Below, piece by piece: positions 54,551-63,003 of a stretch of DNA of 64,000 bases. Each line of letters begins with the position of its first letter. The first letter of the stretch is position 1. The translations under genes were made by a program, and so were the position numbers. The DNA is from Aminipila terrae. GTDB taxonomy: Bacteria; Bacillota; Clostridia; Peptostreptococcales; Anaerovoracaceae. The stretch lies in contig NZ_CP047591.1 of the NCBI RefSeq assembly GCF_010120715.1, positions 1,240,001 through 1,304,000 on the forward strand, given 5' to 3'. The notes beneath the pieces were generated by a model. That model did no database searches. It was not told where the DNA came from and was given only the letters and a program-made list of their open reading frames with translations.

Positions 54551-55960
54551 CTACTTCTGTTCTGCAAGCTTACTCTTTTTTATAACCTGAATAAAATCTG
54601 CATTGTTCCTTGTATGCGCAAGATTATCAATGATTGTTTCGGTTACTTCCTGAGTACCCAGGTTAGCCATGGCCCTTCTGACCATCCAGACAGCTTCAAT
54701 CTCTTCCGGACTCATGAGTAAATCTTCCCGTCTTGTTCCGGATTTATTTAGATTAATAGCAGGGAAAATCCTCTTTTCAGATAATTTTCTGTCCAGATGA
54801 AGTTCCATGTTACCAGTTCCTTTAAATTCTTCGAAAATAACATCATCCATACGGCTACCTGTTTCTACAAGTGCAGTAGCCAGGATGGTGATACTTCCGC
54901 CTTCCTCTAGCTTTCTTGCTGCACCGAAAAACTTTTTAGGTTTGTGCAGTGCCCCTGGATCCAGACCTCCTGATAAGGTTCTCCCGGAAGCCGGGACTAC
55001 CAGGTTATATGCACGGGCTAATCTGGTGATGCTATCCAAAAGAATCACTACGTCTTTGCCGTGTTCAGCCAGCCTTTGGGCACGGGCCAGAACCATTTCA
55101 GCAACCTTTACATGATGCTGGGGCATTTCATCAAAAGTAGAATAAATGACTTCCCCACTTACAAGGGATCTCTTCATATCGGTTACTTCTTCCGGCCGTT
55201 CGTCAACCAGAAGAACAATCATCTCAATCTCAGGATACTTTGTCTCAATAGTATTGGCAATTTTCTTAAGAAGTATAGTCTTCCCCGCTTTTGGAGGTGC
55301 TACGATAATACCTCGCTGTCCTTTTCCAATAGGTGCAACCAGATCGATAAGCCTCATAGCCGTATCGCTTCTTATGCCAGTCTCTAATGACAGCCTTTCC
55401 TTCGGAAATATTGGCGTCAGATCATCAAAATCAGGCCTTTTTATAGCCACTCCCGGTTCATCACCATTTACAGTCAATACATAAAGCAGGGCGCCAAAAC
55501 GCTCTCCCTCATTGGGCTTTCTTGATATACCTTTTATTTTGTCCCCTGTTTTCAGATTAAACCTTCTGATTTGTGACGGGGAAACATATATATCTTTTTC
55601 GCTGGTTAAAAAATTGGAAAACCGGAGAAATCCAAATCCTCCATCTGCCAGTTCCAGTATACCTTCCACCTCAGGTCTGTCATCTTTATGATATTTCTGG
55701 TCAATAGTTTCAGTGTTGTCCGTATTTACTCCTTTGTCACTCTGGGCCATTTCATTCTGTGCCGCAGTGGTTTCTGCTTCTTTAATAATATCCGGATCAA
55801 TCATTACCGCCTGTTGGTCTTCCTGGGGCTTTGTCTCACCTGCCCCAAGTGCTTCCAGAAGTTCAGCTTTTTTCATTTTTTCATAACCTTCAATGGAAAA
55901 AGCTTTTGCAATTTCCCTAAGTTCTGAAATTTTTTTATTTTTTAAAACATTTTGTTCCAT
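54551..55960 (-). CDS. rho: Transcription termination factor Rho
   Basis: A 469-residue hexameric RNA-dependent ATPase. The N-terminal SAP-like helices (LKNKKISELREIAKAFSIEG) are followed by an acidic linker (about 50-95) and the cold-shock-like RNA-binding domain (about 100-170, GFLRFSNFLTSEKDIYVSPS). The motor has Walker A APPKAGKTILLKKIA (about 226-240) and Walker B DVVILLDSITRLARAYN; the Q and R loops are conserved. The length is usual for clostridial Rho. A strong hairpin (55983-56012) lies just upstream of the start. Confidence 0.97.
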   Translation of the reverse strand: MEQNVLKNKKISELREIAKAFSIEGYEKMKKAELLEALGAGETKPQEDQQAVMIDPDIIKEAETTAAQNEMAQSDKGVNTDNTETIDQKYHKDDRPEVEGILELADGGFGFLRFSNFLTSEKDIYVSPSQIRRFNLKTGDKIKGISRKPNEGERFGALLYVLTVNGDEPGVAIKRPDFDDLTPIFPKERLSLETGIRSDTAMRLIDLVAPIGKGQRGIIVAPPKAGKTILLKKIANTIETKYPEIEMIVLLVDERPEEVTDMKRSLVSGEVIYSTFDEMPQHHVKVAEMVLARAQRLAEHGKDVVILLDSITRLARAYNLVVPASGRTLSGGLDPGALHKPKKFFGAARKLEEGGSITILATALVETGSRMDDVIFEEFKGTGNMELHLDRKLSEKRIFPAINLNKSGTRREDLLMSPEEIEAVWMVRRAMANLGTQEVTETIIDNLAHTRNNADFIQVIKKSKLAEQK

Positions 55961-55982
55961 AAAAATTCCCCTTCAAAAATAT

Positions 55983-56012
55983 TATATAACCCCCAGACCC
56001 GGGGGTATATAA
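55983..56012 (-). other. GC-core hairpin between an LCP gene and rho
   Basis: TATATAACCCCC and GGGGGTATATA form a stem of about 12 bp around a six-base loop (AGACCC on the plus strand). It sits 55 bases past the LCP stop and 23 bases before the rho start. On the minus strand only a weak T tail (TTATATAATATTTTT) follows, so it may terminate the LCP transcript or form part of the rho leader. Confidence 0.6.
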
Positions 56013-56067
56013 TACATTTCTAAATTATTTCGACAAGCTTCACTTCGTCAGCTAAAATTATGACACA

Positions 56068-57210
56068 TTAGTCTGTTGTTACTGCACCATCAGTGGTTTT
56101 TTCTGTCTGAACCGAGTAAATCTCTCTTATCATATCTTCTGTTTTCTTCTTATCTGGATAAACATAGTATGGTGGCTCCGGATCCGGATTGTTTGGAAGC
56201 GTATAGGTTTTTATATCACTCTCAGAAATGCCCATTGCTTTGGTTGCCAGACCTAAAGCGGTTCCCAGAGTAATATCGGAATCCACATTCTGAAAAACAG
56301 TCTTGGCAACAGAAGGAAGATTCAGGCCGATGCACTGTTTGAATGCACTTTTTATAAACTCCTGCTGGGCTTTTACTCTTCCCAGATCACCTTCCGCATA
56401 TCCATGCCTGAACCTTAAAAATTGAACAGCATGTTCCCCATCAAGGGTCTGTTGTCCTGCTTTTAATGCAATTTTCAAAGGCGGCTTATCATATGGGTCT
56501 GTATAATACATACCCCCCTTATGGTTTATATCCGGAATGTTCATAGGAACTCCGCCCATGGAATTGACTATTTTTTTAACGCCATCATATTCAATAACGG
56601 CATAATAATTAATTGGCATACCACAAAGCAGTTTACTTACAGCCTTTGCCGTATTGACCGGATTGCCCTTGTATGCAGCATTTAATTTTTTTTCAGCCAG
56701 TCCTTCGCTGCCTTTTCTTTCGTAATATGTATCTCTTGGTACGGAGATTACATCTACCTTTTTATTATCCATATCAAAACTTACCAGCATAATTGTATCT
56801 GTTAATCCGCCATTTACGCCAAGTAAAAGGACGTTTGCCCTTTTAGAGTCTTTAAAAGATTGAAAAAATGGACTGTTTTCATCTACCAGAGATTCCAGTT
56901 TCAATTCATCTTCCAGTACGGGAGTATATTCTTTTCCTGGGTCAAAAGGCTTAATATCCGCCACTTTCCCAATTAGTGAGGTAACCCCTAAACCACCTAC
57001 CGTTAAAATAACAAATGCGATAAAAAAAGTTCTTAAAAATATCTTTCCATTACTGGTTTGTTTTTTATTTTTCATTTTACCCTTATTTCCTGTTTTAGCA
57101 GATGGTATAACCTGATACTCTTCATAATCATAACCTGCTCGTTCTGCTTCCCACTGCCGTGCTCTGGCTTCTCTTTCTCTTGCCCTTTGCTTCTTCTCAG
57201 CTCTGTTCAT
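56068..57210 (-). CDS. LCP (LytR-CpsA-Psr) family wall-polymer ligase
   Basis: A 380-residue protein that should attach teichoic acid or capsular polymers from a lipid carrier to peptidoglycan. A 55-residue basic cytoplasmic head (MNRAEKKQRAREREARARQW) precedes the transmembrane helix (about 57-80). The LCP domain (about 115-330) shows NVLLLGVNGGLTDTIMLVSF, VISVPRDTYY with the catalytic Arg, INYYAVIEYDGVKKIVNSMG and GEHAVQFLRFRHGYAEGDLG. A second LCP gene lies immediately upstream on the same strand. Confidence 0.93.
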   Translation of the reverse strand: MNRAEKKQRAREREARARQWEAERAGYDYEEYQVIPSAKTGNKGKMKNKKQTSNGKIFLRTFFIAFVILTVGGLGVTSLIGKVADIKPFDPGKEYTPVLEDELKLESLVDENSPFFQSFKDSKRANVLLLGVNGGLTDTIMLVSFDMDNKKVDVISVPRDTYYERKGSEGLAEKKLNAAYKGNPVNTAKAVSKLLCGMPINYYAVIEYDGVKKIVNSMGGVPMNIPDINHKGGMYYTDPYDKPPLKIALKAGQQTLDGEHAVQFLRFRHGYAEGDLGRVKAQQEFIKSAFKQCIGLNLPSVAKTVFQNVDSDITLGTALGLATKAMGISESDIKTYTLPNNPDPEPPYYVYPDKKKTEDMIREIYSVQTEKTTDGAVTTD

Positions 57211-57330
57211 TTGTCCGTTTATAACCTCTCTTGTAACCGTTTTCCCTCTTCTATTATTCCTGAACTTATATTTTATACTATTTACAAGTAAAAATAAACA
57301 CTATAAATCAAAAAACTGCCGCGAGAAAAA

Positions 57331-57384
57331 GGCTGTCTCAAAATAAAATGGCATATATATGCGGATTTATTATTTGAAGCAGCC
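57331..57384 (-). terminator. Terminator after the second LCP gene
   Basis: GGCTG(C)TTCAAATAA on the minus strand pairs with TTATTTTGAGACAGCC, enclosing a small GCATATATATGC palindrome, followed by TTTTTC. It lies 38 bases past the stop of the upstream LCP gene. Confidence 0.75.
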
Positions 57385-57421
57385 CATTTTTTGATTTTAT
57401 ATTATAAATTTTCTTTTGTAT

Positions 57422-58384
57422 TTACTCTGTATCATTCTGGCTTTCTGATTCTTTTTCTGTTGGAGTTTTGTAAATTTTCTCAATCATTTCACCAGTTTTA
57501 GCAGTATCTGCAAACCAGTAAGATGCCCCATTCACTGTCTTAGGGCCACCTGGGGTCAGATAAGTAGTCATATTTTTGGTATCCAGATTAATGGCTTTTG
57601 TAGCAATTTTAGTTGCCATGCCCAGGGTTATATCTGAATCGATTTCCTTTAATCCCAGCTTCACTACACCCGGAAGTTCTGGTCCAATTGCCTGCTTTAA
57701 GGCTGACTGAATAAACTGCTGCTGAGCTTTTACTCTTCCAATATCCCCTTCGGGATAACCGTGTCTGTATCTCAGGAATTGAACAGCCTTCTTTCCATCC
57801 AGAGTCTGTTGTCCTTTCACAATATATATGTGGAGTGGAGGTTTGTCATATGGATCGTCATACTTCATGGTAAATGGTATGTCCATAGGAACTCCCCCTA
57901 TTTTGTCTACTATTTTTTCTACATCACTAAACTCAATGACTGCATAATAATTAATGGGAATGCCCAATAATGTATCACTGACAGCCTTAGCTGTACCGAT
58001 AACTCCTTCACTGCCATAAACTGCATTGATTTTCTGCGCAGCAGCGCCTTTGTAATGTTTCCTTGGATAATATGTATCTCGGGGCACAGAGATAACATCC
58101 AGTTTTTGATTTTTCATATCATAGCTTGCAAGCATAATGGTATCTGTCAACCCATCATTATCACCCAATACTAAAATATTTACACGCTCACTCTTTGAAA
58201 ACATGCCATAATAAGGACCACTTTTATCAACGATATAATCCATGTCCTTCATGAGTGATTCGTTTCCCCCGAATATACGAACCTCTCCCACTTTCCCCAG
58301 TGTAAATCGCACTGGCATAAGGGCTACTGTAAATATTACAAATGATATTAGAAAAAATTTTGCAAATTGCTTTTTATTATTCAT
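57422..58384 (-). CDS. LCP (LytR-CpsA-Psr) family wall-polymer ligase, second copy
   Basis: About 320 residues from ATG 58384 (MNNKKQFAKFF), chosen for AAGGGG upstream; the frame opens 14 codons earlier. The transmembrane helix is at about 7-27. The LCP domain follows: NILVLGDNDGLTDTIMLASY, VISVPRDTYYPRKHY, INYYAVIEFSDVEKIVDKIG and KKAVQFLRYRHGYPEGDIG. It is clearly a tandem duplicate of the gene at 56068-57210 but lacks the long basic N-terminal head. Own terminator between the two genes, so they are separate transcripts. Confidence 0.93.
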   Translation of the reverse strand: MNNKKQFAKFFLISFVIFTVALMPVRFTLGKVGEVRIFGGNESLMKDMDYIVDKSGPYYGMFSKSERVNILVLGDNDGLTDTIMLASYDMKNQKLDVISVPRDTYYPRKHYKGAAAQKINAVYGSEGVIGTAKAVSDTLLGIPINYYAVIEFSDVEKIVDKIGGVPMDIPFTMKYDDPYDKPPLHIYIVKGQQTLDGKKAVQFLRYRHGYPEGDIGRVKAQQQFIQSALKQAIGPELPGVVKLGLKEIDSDITLGMATKIATKAINLDTKNMTTYLTPGGPKTVNGASYWFADTAKTGEMIEKIYKTPTEKESESQNDTE

Positions 58385-58449
58385 TTCCTTTTCCCCTTTT
58401 ATAATCATCAATTCAATATATACCAATTTGCAGAATATTGCAAGAAAAA

Positions 58450-58475
58450 AAGGTCATCTATTAATAGATGACCTT
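58450..58475 (-). terminator. Terminator of hbd
   Basis: AAGGTCATCTATT and AATAGATGACCTT form a perfect 13-bp palindrome followed on the minus strand by seven T. It lies about 20 bases past the hbd stop. Confidence 0.9.
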
Positions 58476-58496
58476 GGATTTATATAGAATTAAGCA

Positions 58497-59345
58497 TTAT
58501 TTGCTGTAATCGAAGAAGCCGACACCAGTCTTTCTTCCCAGCTTATTTGCTCTTACCATTTTTGTAAGTAATGGATGAGGTCTGTATTTTGTATCACCAA
58601 ATTCTTTGTATAGAGTTTCCATGATAGCCAGACAAACATCCAGTCCAATCAGATCCCCTAATGCAAGAGGTCCCATTGGATGGTTCGCACCCAGTTTCAT
58701 AGCTTCATCAATACCCTCTGCATTAGCTACGCCATCAGCAAGGATACCAACAGCTTCGTTGATCATTGGAATTAAGATTCTGTTTACAACAAATCCAGGA
58801 GCTTCTGCAACATCTACAGGAGTCTTTCCTAAAGATTTTGCAAGATCAACAATAGTAGTTCTTGTTTCTTCTGAAGTGGTAAGTCCTTTAACAATTTCAA
58901 CCAGTTTCATAGCTGGAACCGGATTAAAGAAATGCATTCCGATAATCCTGTCAGGTCTGTTAGTTGCAGCTGCGATTTCAGTGATTGAAAGAGCGGATGT
59001 GTTGGTAGCAATAATGGTCTCCGGCTTGCAAAGCTCATCTAATTCTTTAAACAATGCTTTCTTTGAATCCATGTCTTCTGTAGCAGCTTCCATGATAAGG
59101 TCAGCATCCTTTACGATGGCAATGTCTGTTGAGCCATGGATCCTACCCATGATTTCTTCTTTAGCCTCCGCAGTGATTTTTTCCTTTGCAACTAGTCTGT
59201 CTAAGTTCTTACTAACTGTTGCAATACCCTTTTCAACAGAAGCTTCTCTTCTGGCCCTGATTACAACCTCATAACCATTCTGGGCAAGAACCTGAATAAT
59301 TCCGGCACCCATCGTGCCTGTTCCTAATACACCAATTTTCTTCAT
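58497..59345 (-). CDS. hbd: 3-hydroxybutyryl-CoA dehydrogenase
   Basis: A 282-residue NAD-dependent enzyme reducing acetoacetyl-CoA to 3-hydroxybutyryl-CoA in butyrate formation, or the reverse in oxidation. The Rossmann start is IGVLGTGTMGAGIIQVLAQNG. ASALSITEIAA-type and MHFFNPVPAMKLVEIVKGL (catalytic His) segments and APGFVVNRILIPMINEA follow. The C-terminal domain ends LGRKTGVGFFDYSK. An AAGGAGG sits nine bases before ATG 59345; a GTG one codon earlier is possible. It stands alone here, without the usual crotonase, thiolase and acyl-CoA dehydrogenase genes. Confidence 0.95.
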   Translation of the reverse strand: MKKIGVLGTGTMGAGIIQVLAQNGYEVVIRARREASVEKGIATVSKNLDRLVAKEKITAEAKEEIMGRIHGSTDIAIVKDADLIMEAATEDMDSKKALFKELDELCKPETIIATNTSALSITEIAAATNRPDRIIGMHFFNPVPAMKLVEIVKGLTTSEETRTTIVDLAKSLGKTPVDVAEAPGFVVNRILIPMINEAVGILADGVANAEGIDEAMKLGANHPMGPLALGDLIGLDVCLAIMETLYKEFGDTKYRPHPLLTKMVRANKLGRKTGVGFFDYSK

Positions 59346-59570
59346 CACAATTATCCTCCTTGGTTTATGTTTAATCCTTCATATCGCATTATTCATGCTA
59401 TAGATATTATAACATACTCCATGGGAATGTGTTGTTTTTTTTTTAACGCAATCAATGTCCACGATTCAGCTGTAAAAGCTGGTATCATTGGAATTAAGGC
59501 CTTCGAATCATCATTATTCAGATTGTATTTCGTTATCTTTTTCACAACAGATTTTTCAACAAAATAGGAG

Positions 59571-60836
59571 CTATATCTGACTCAGTTTTTTCTTCATTTC
59601 TTCTTTGTACTGTTCTACTCCTGGCTGGTTAAAAGGATTTACCCCCATTAAATACGAGGTAATTGCGCAGGTAGTCTCAAAAAAATAAATCATCTGTCCA
59701 AAATTAAAAGCATTCAGCTCCGGAATATCAATTCTAATTACCGGAATTCCTGCTGCACTATGGGCAGATATTACGCCCTCCATGGCTGCCTTGTTAATCT
59801 GGCTTAGACTTTTCCCAGCCACTAGGTCTCCAGCACTCTCTGGAACAATCAAATCCCGGGAAGGTTTTTCTATATTTAAAACTGTTTCAAAGAAAATCTG
59901 CCGTCCCTCCTGCAGAAACTGACCCATGCTGTGCAAGTCAGAGCTGAATCGGAGAGAATCCGGATATAGCCCCTTGCCCTCTTTTCCCTCACTTTCTCCA
60001 AAAAGCTGTTTCAGCCATTCTGCAAAAAACTCCAACTGAGGTTCATAGTACTCAAAAATTTCTAATTCTTTGCCTGACTGCAAAAGAGCGAAACGGGCAG
60101 TCGCATAATTTACAGCATCTAAGTCCCAGGCCGGGGATACAGCCATAGCTTCCGCCCCAGCCAGCATAGCCCGAATATCAATTCCTGCGGCTGCCATGGG
60201 CAGAAGACCTACAGGAGTAAGAACGGAATAACGTCCCCCTATGTCATCAGGAACATTAAAACTTACATAACCTTCTCTGTCCGCTTCTTCCCGAAGTACT
60301 CCTGTATTTGCATCTGTTATGGCATAAATCCTTTTTGAAGCCTTTTCTTTCCCATACTTTTTAATCAATTCTTCTTTCAGTACAGCAAAGGCAATGCTAG
60401 GCTCTATGGTGTTCCCTGATTTTGATATAATACATAAGCAAACTTCTTTTTTCCGAATATCTTCTAATAGTTTGTCTAAATAAACTGCGCTCATGGTATT
60501 TCCAGCAAATTTCACGGAAGGATACCGGTCTGCAGGAACTCCTGTGTCATAAATTTCATCATATCCTACCAGAGCATTAACAGCTGCACGAGTACCTAGA
60601 TAAGATCCCCCTATACCAATCACAATCAGTTCTTCACACTGATCCTGTATGACAATAGCGGCATCCAGAATTTTTCCCAATTGTTCCTGATCTATCTGTA
60701 AAGGCAGCTTAACCCATCCTGTCATTTCTTCTTTTCCAGACCAAAGTTTTTCCATAACCTTTTCTATATCCTTAGAACATTGTTTTATCTCCTCCATGGA
60801 GATGCCCGCTTTGCTTACATCAATCCCTAAATCCAT
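59571..60836 (-). CDS. pgi: Glucose-6-phosphate isomerase
   Basis: A 421-residue enzyme interconverting glucose-6-phosphate and fructose-6-phosphate. The SIS-fold motifs are VIGIGGSYLGTRAAVNAL (about 73-90) and CIISKSGNTIEPSIAFAVLK, with GGRYSVLTPVGLLPMAAAGI as a PROSITE-like signature and AINKAAMEG-type sequence with the catalytic Lys/His towards the end. It is shorter than the 450-aa norm of many Firmicutes, but all core motifs are present. It lies 80 bases downstream of the capD-like gene on the same strand. Confidence 0.92.
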   Translation of the reverse strand: MDLGIDVSKAGISMEEIKQCSKDIEKVMEKLWSGKEEMTGWVKLPLQIDQEQLGKILDAAIVIQDQCEELIVIGIGGSYLGTRAAVNALVGYDEIYDTGVPADRYPSVKFAGNTMSAVYLDKLLEDIRKKEVCLCIISKSGNTIEPSIAFAVLKEELIKKYGKEKASKRIYAITDANTGVLREEADREGYVSFNVPDDIGGRYSVLTPVGLLPMAAAGIDIRAMLAGAEAMAVSPAWDLDAVNYATARFALLQSGKELEIFEYYEPQLEFFAEWLKQLFGESEGKEGKGLYPDSLRFSSDLHSMGQFLQEGRQIFFETVLNIEKPSRDLIVPESAGDLVAGKSLSQINKAAMEGVISAHSAAGIPVIRIDIPELNAFNFGQMIYFFETTCAITSYLMGVNPFNQPGVEQYKEEMKKKLSQI

Positions 60837-60915
60837 TCATGTTTCTCCTTTATATGGTTAATTGGCGATATTGCTTCTATTTACTGACTTCTATATCTTA
60901 TACATTATTATATAT

Positions 60916-62817
60916 CTATTTTTGTGGGGTATAGTTAGGAACAATATCGTGAAGCCATTCTTTGACCTCTGCCTCACTCATGTCAGATACTTTTTTTACC
61001 TCACTTTCAATGGAGTCATGCTGGTCTTCTGCATCTAGCATAGTCTTCAGTGCGGGATTTGCCGGAAGTGGATGCCCCACATAAATTTTGTTATGGGCAG
61101 TCTTCTCAATTCCCTCTTCATCTAGAAGAAGCTCTTCATACAATTTCTCCCCTGGTCTTAATCCAGTAACAACAATATCTATATCCACATAAGGTACATA
61201 TCCTGATAACCGGATTACGTTTTCTGCTAAATCTATAATCTTTACAGGCTCTCCCATGTCCAAAATAAAGATTTCTCCCCCTTGAGCCATGGCTCCTGTC
61301 TGAATAACAAGTTCCACTGCTTCTGGTATAGTCATAAAATACCTGGTGATATCTTTATGAGTTACAGTAACGGGGCCGCCCTTTTCAATTTGTTTTCTGA
61401 ATATAGGTATTACAGAACCGTTACTTCCAAGCACGTTTCCAAATCGCACTGCAGCAAAAGTTGTTCTTGAATGCAGACTTTTTTCCTGTAATATCATTTC
61501 ACCCACACGTTTAGTGGCTCCCATTACATTGGTGGGATTAACTGCTTTATCTGTAGAAATCATGACAAATTTTTCTGTAGCGAACTCTTCTGCCAGATCA
61601 ATCATGTTCTTGGTGCCCAGGATATTATTCACCACAGCTTCCTTTGGGTTTTTTTCCATAAGGGGAACATGTTTATGGGCCGCAGCATGAAAGATTACAT
61701 GGGGCTTATATTTTTCAAAAACTTCTTTCATGCGTTTTTTATCCCTTATGGAAGCAATGACAATCTCGAATTCCAGGTTCTGATATGTTTCCCTTAGTTC
61801 ATTTGCCAATTCAAATACACAATTTTCATAGATGTCGACTGCAACTAATCTGCGTGGTCTGAATTTGGCAATCTGTCTGCATAATTCGGAGCCTATAGAG
61901 CCACCTCCCCCGGTGACCATAACGATTTTTCCTTCTATATAGCTGCTTATTTCTCGTAAATTTACGTGAACTGGCTCACGCCCAAGAAAATCCTCAATAT
62001 CTACATCCCTCAGCTTACTGATACTTACTTTGTCGTTAATCAACTCTATTAAACTAGGTAAAATCTTAATCTTGCATCGGGTGCGCTTGCACTCCTCCAT
62101 AATAGCCTGAATGGCTTTCTTGTTAGCGGAAGGAATAGCAATAATGATTTCATCTACTCCGTAAGTTCTGGCGGCATGCCTTATATCGCTGCGCCCGCCG
62201 TATACTTTCACTCCACAGATTCTGTGCTTCTGCTTAGAAGTATCATCATCGATGGCAACCACTACTTTTTTCCCGTATTCATGATGATTCTTTATTTCAT
62301 TTATCATAGAAGCTCCGGCTTCACCAGCTCCAACAATCATTACTTTAGTAACATTGCCTCCTATGATGTCTTTCCTGCCGATCCGCAGAACAAAGCTGTT
62401 AAAAGTACCTGGACTTCTTAGGTTTCTAATAAACCGATAAGAAATCCTGAATACAGACAATAAAAAAACCATAAATAAAAAGGATATAACGTAAATTCCC
62501 CTTGGCATGGACAAAACAGAAAAGGTCACATAAAACATTACCAGAAGTTGTGCCACACCTGCAGCGGCTACTATTTTTACCAGTTCCTCTGTCCCTGCAT
62601 AGCGCCACATGCTGGTATATAATCCACATACACTGAAGGCCATCAGGCATGCTAAGGTGATGGGGAATAAGTTGTTGGCGTATATTGCAAACCACGCATC
62701 AAAAACAGGATCATTGACATTAAAATCAAAACGTAATAAAAAAGCTACAATATACGAAAATGTCACAATGCAAACATCTATAAATAAAAGTATCATAATT
62801 CTTGAAAATTTAACCAT
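60916..62817 (-). CDS. CapD/PglF-type membrane nucleoside-diphosphate-sugar 4,6-dehydratase
   Basis: A 633-residue protein. Four N-terminal transmembrane helices (about 7-120) precede a CoA-binding-like Rossmann domain (about 155-280, VMIVGAGEAGASMINEIKNH). An extended SDR domain follows (about 300-600) with VTGGGGSIGSELCRQIAKF, HAAAHKHVPLMEKNP, ISTDKAVNPTNVMGATKRV and RFGNVLGSNGSVIPIF. In the usual YxxxK triad Met replaces Tyr (NVMGATK), the feature of the PglF/WbpM/CapD dehydratases. The likely substrate is UDP-GlcNAc, giving the UDP-4-keto-6-deoxy sugar for capsule or glycan synthesis. It is linked to wall-polymer ligase genes. Confidence 0.92.
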   Translation of the reverse strand: MVKFSRIMILLFIDVCIVTFSYIVAFLLRFDFNVNDPVFDAWFAIYANNLFPITLACLMAFSVCGLYTSMWRYAGTEELVKIVAAAGVAQLLVMFYVTFSVLSMPRGIYVISFLFMVFLLSVFRISYRFIRNLRSPGTFNSFVLRIGRKDIIGGNVTKVMIVGAGEAGASMINEIKNHHEYGKKVVVAIDDDTSKQKHRICGVKVYGGRSDIRHAARTYGVDEIIIAIPSANKKAIQAIMEECKRTRCKIKILPSLIELINDKVSISKLRDVDIEDFLGREPVHVNLREISSYIEGKIVMVTGGGGSIGSELCRQIAKFRPRRLVAVDIYENCVFELANELRETYQNLEFEIVIASIRDKKRMKEVFEKYKPHVIFHAAAHKHVPLMEKNPKEAVVNNILGTKNMIDLAEEFATEKFVMISTDKAVNPTNVMGATKRVGEMILQEKSLHSRTTFAAVRFGNVLGSNGSVIPIFRKQIEKGGPVTVTHKDITRYFMTIPEAVELVIQTGAMAQGGEIFILDMGEPVKIIDLAENVIRLSGYVPYVDIDIVVTGLRPGEKLYEELLLDEEGIEKTAHNKIYVGHPLPANPALKTMLDAEDQHDSIESEVKKVSDMSEAEVKEWLHDIVPNYTPQK

Positions 62818-62948
62818 TATATTTCTCCTGTATTTTTTTGTTTTTCTTTATATTATACATGCAATTATCAGATTAGGAAATGGAAATCCTAACCTGTATA
62901 CGTCCAATACAAGTTATCTATATCGTGAGATTATATTTCCGTAAAAAT

Positions 62949-62972
62949 AGGGCGGGTCAAAAAACCCACCCT
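62949..62972 (-). terminator. Terminator of the copper-amine-oxidase-like gene
   Basis: GGGTGGGTTTTTTGACCCGCCC-type stem (GGGCGGGT/ACCCACCC on the plus strand, one G-T mismatch) followed on the minus strand by TATTTTTA. It lies about 30 bases past the stop. Confidence 0.75.
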
Positions 62973-63003
62973 TTCCAGATAACGTCTCATATATTTTCAG
63001 TAG

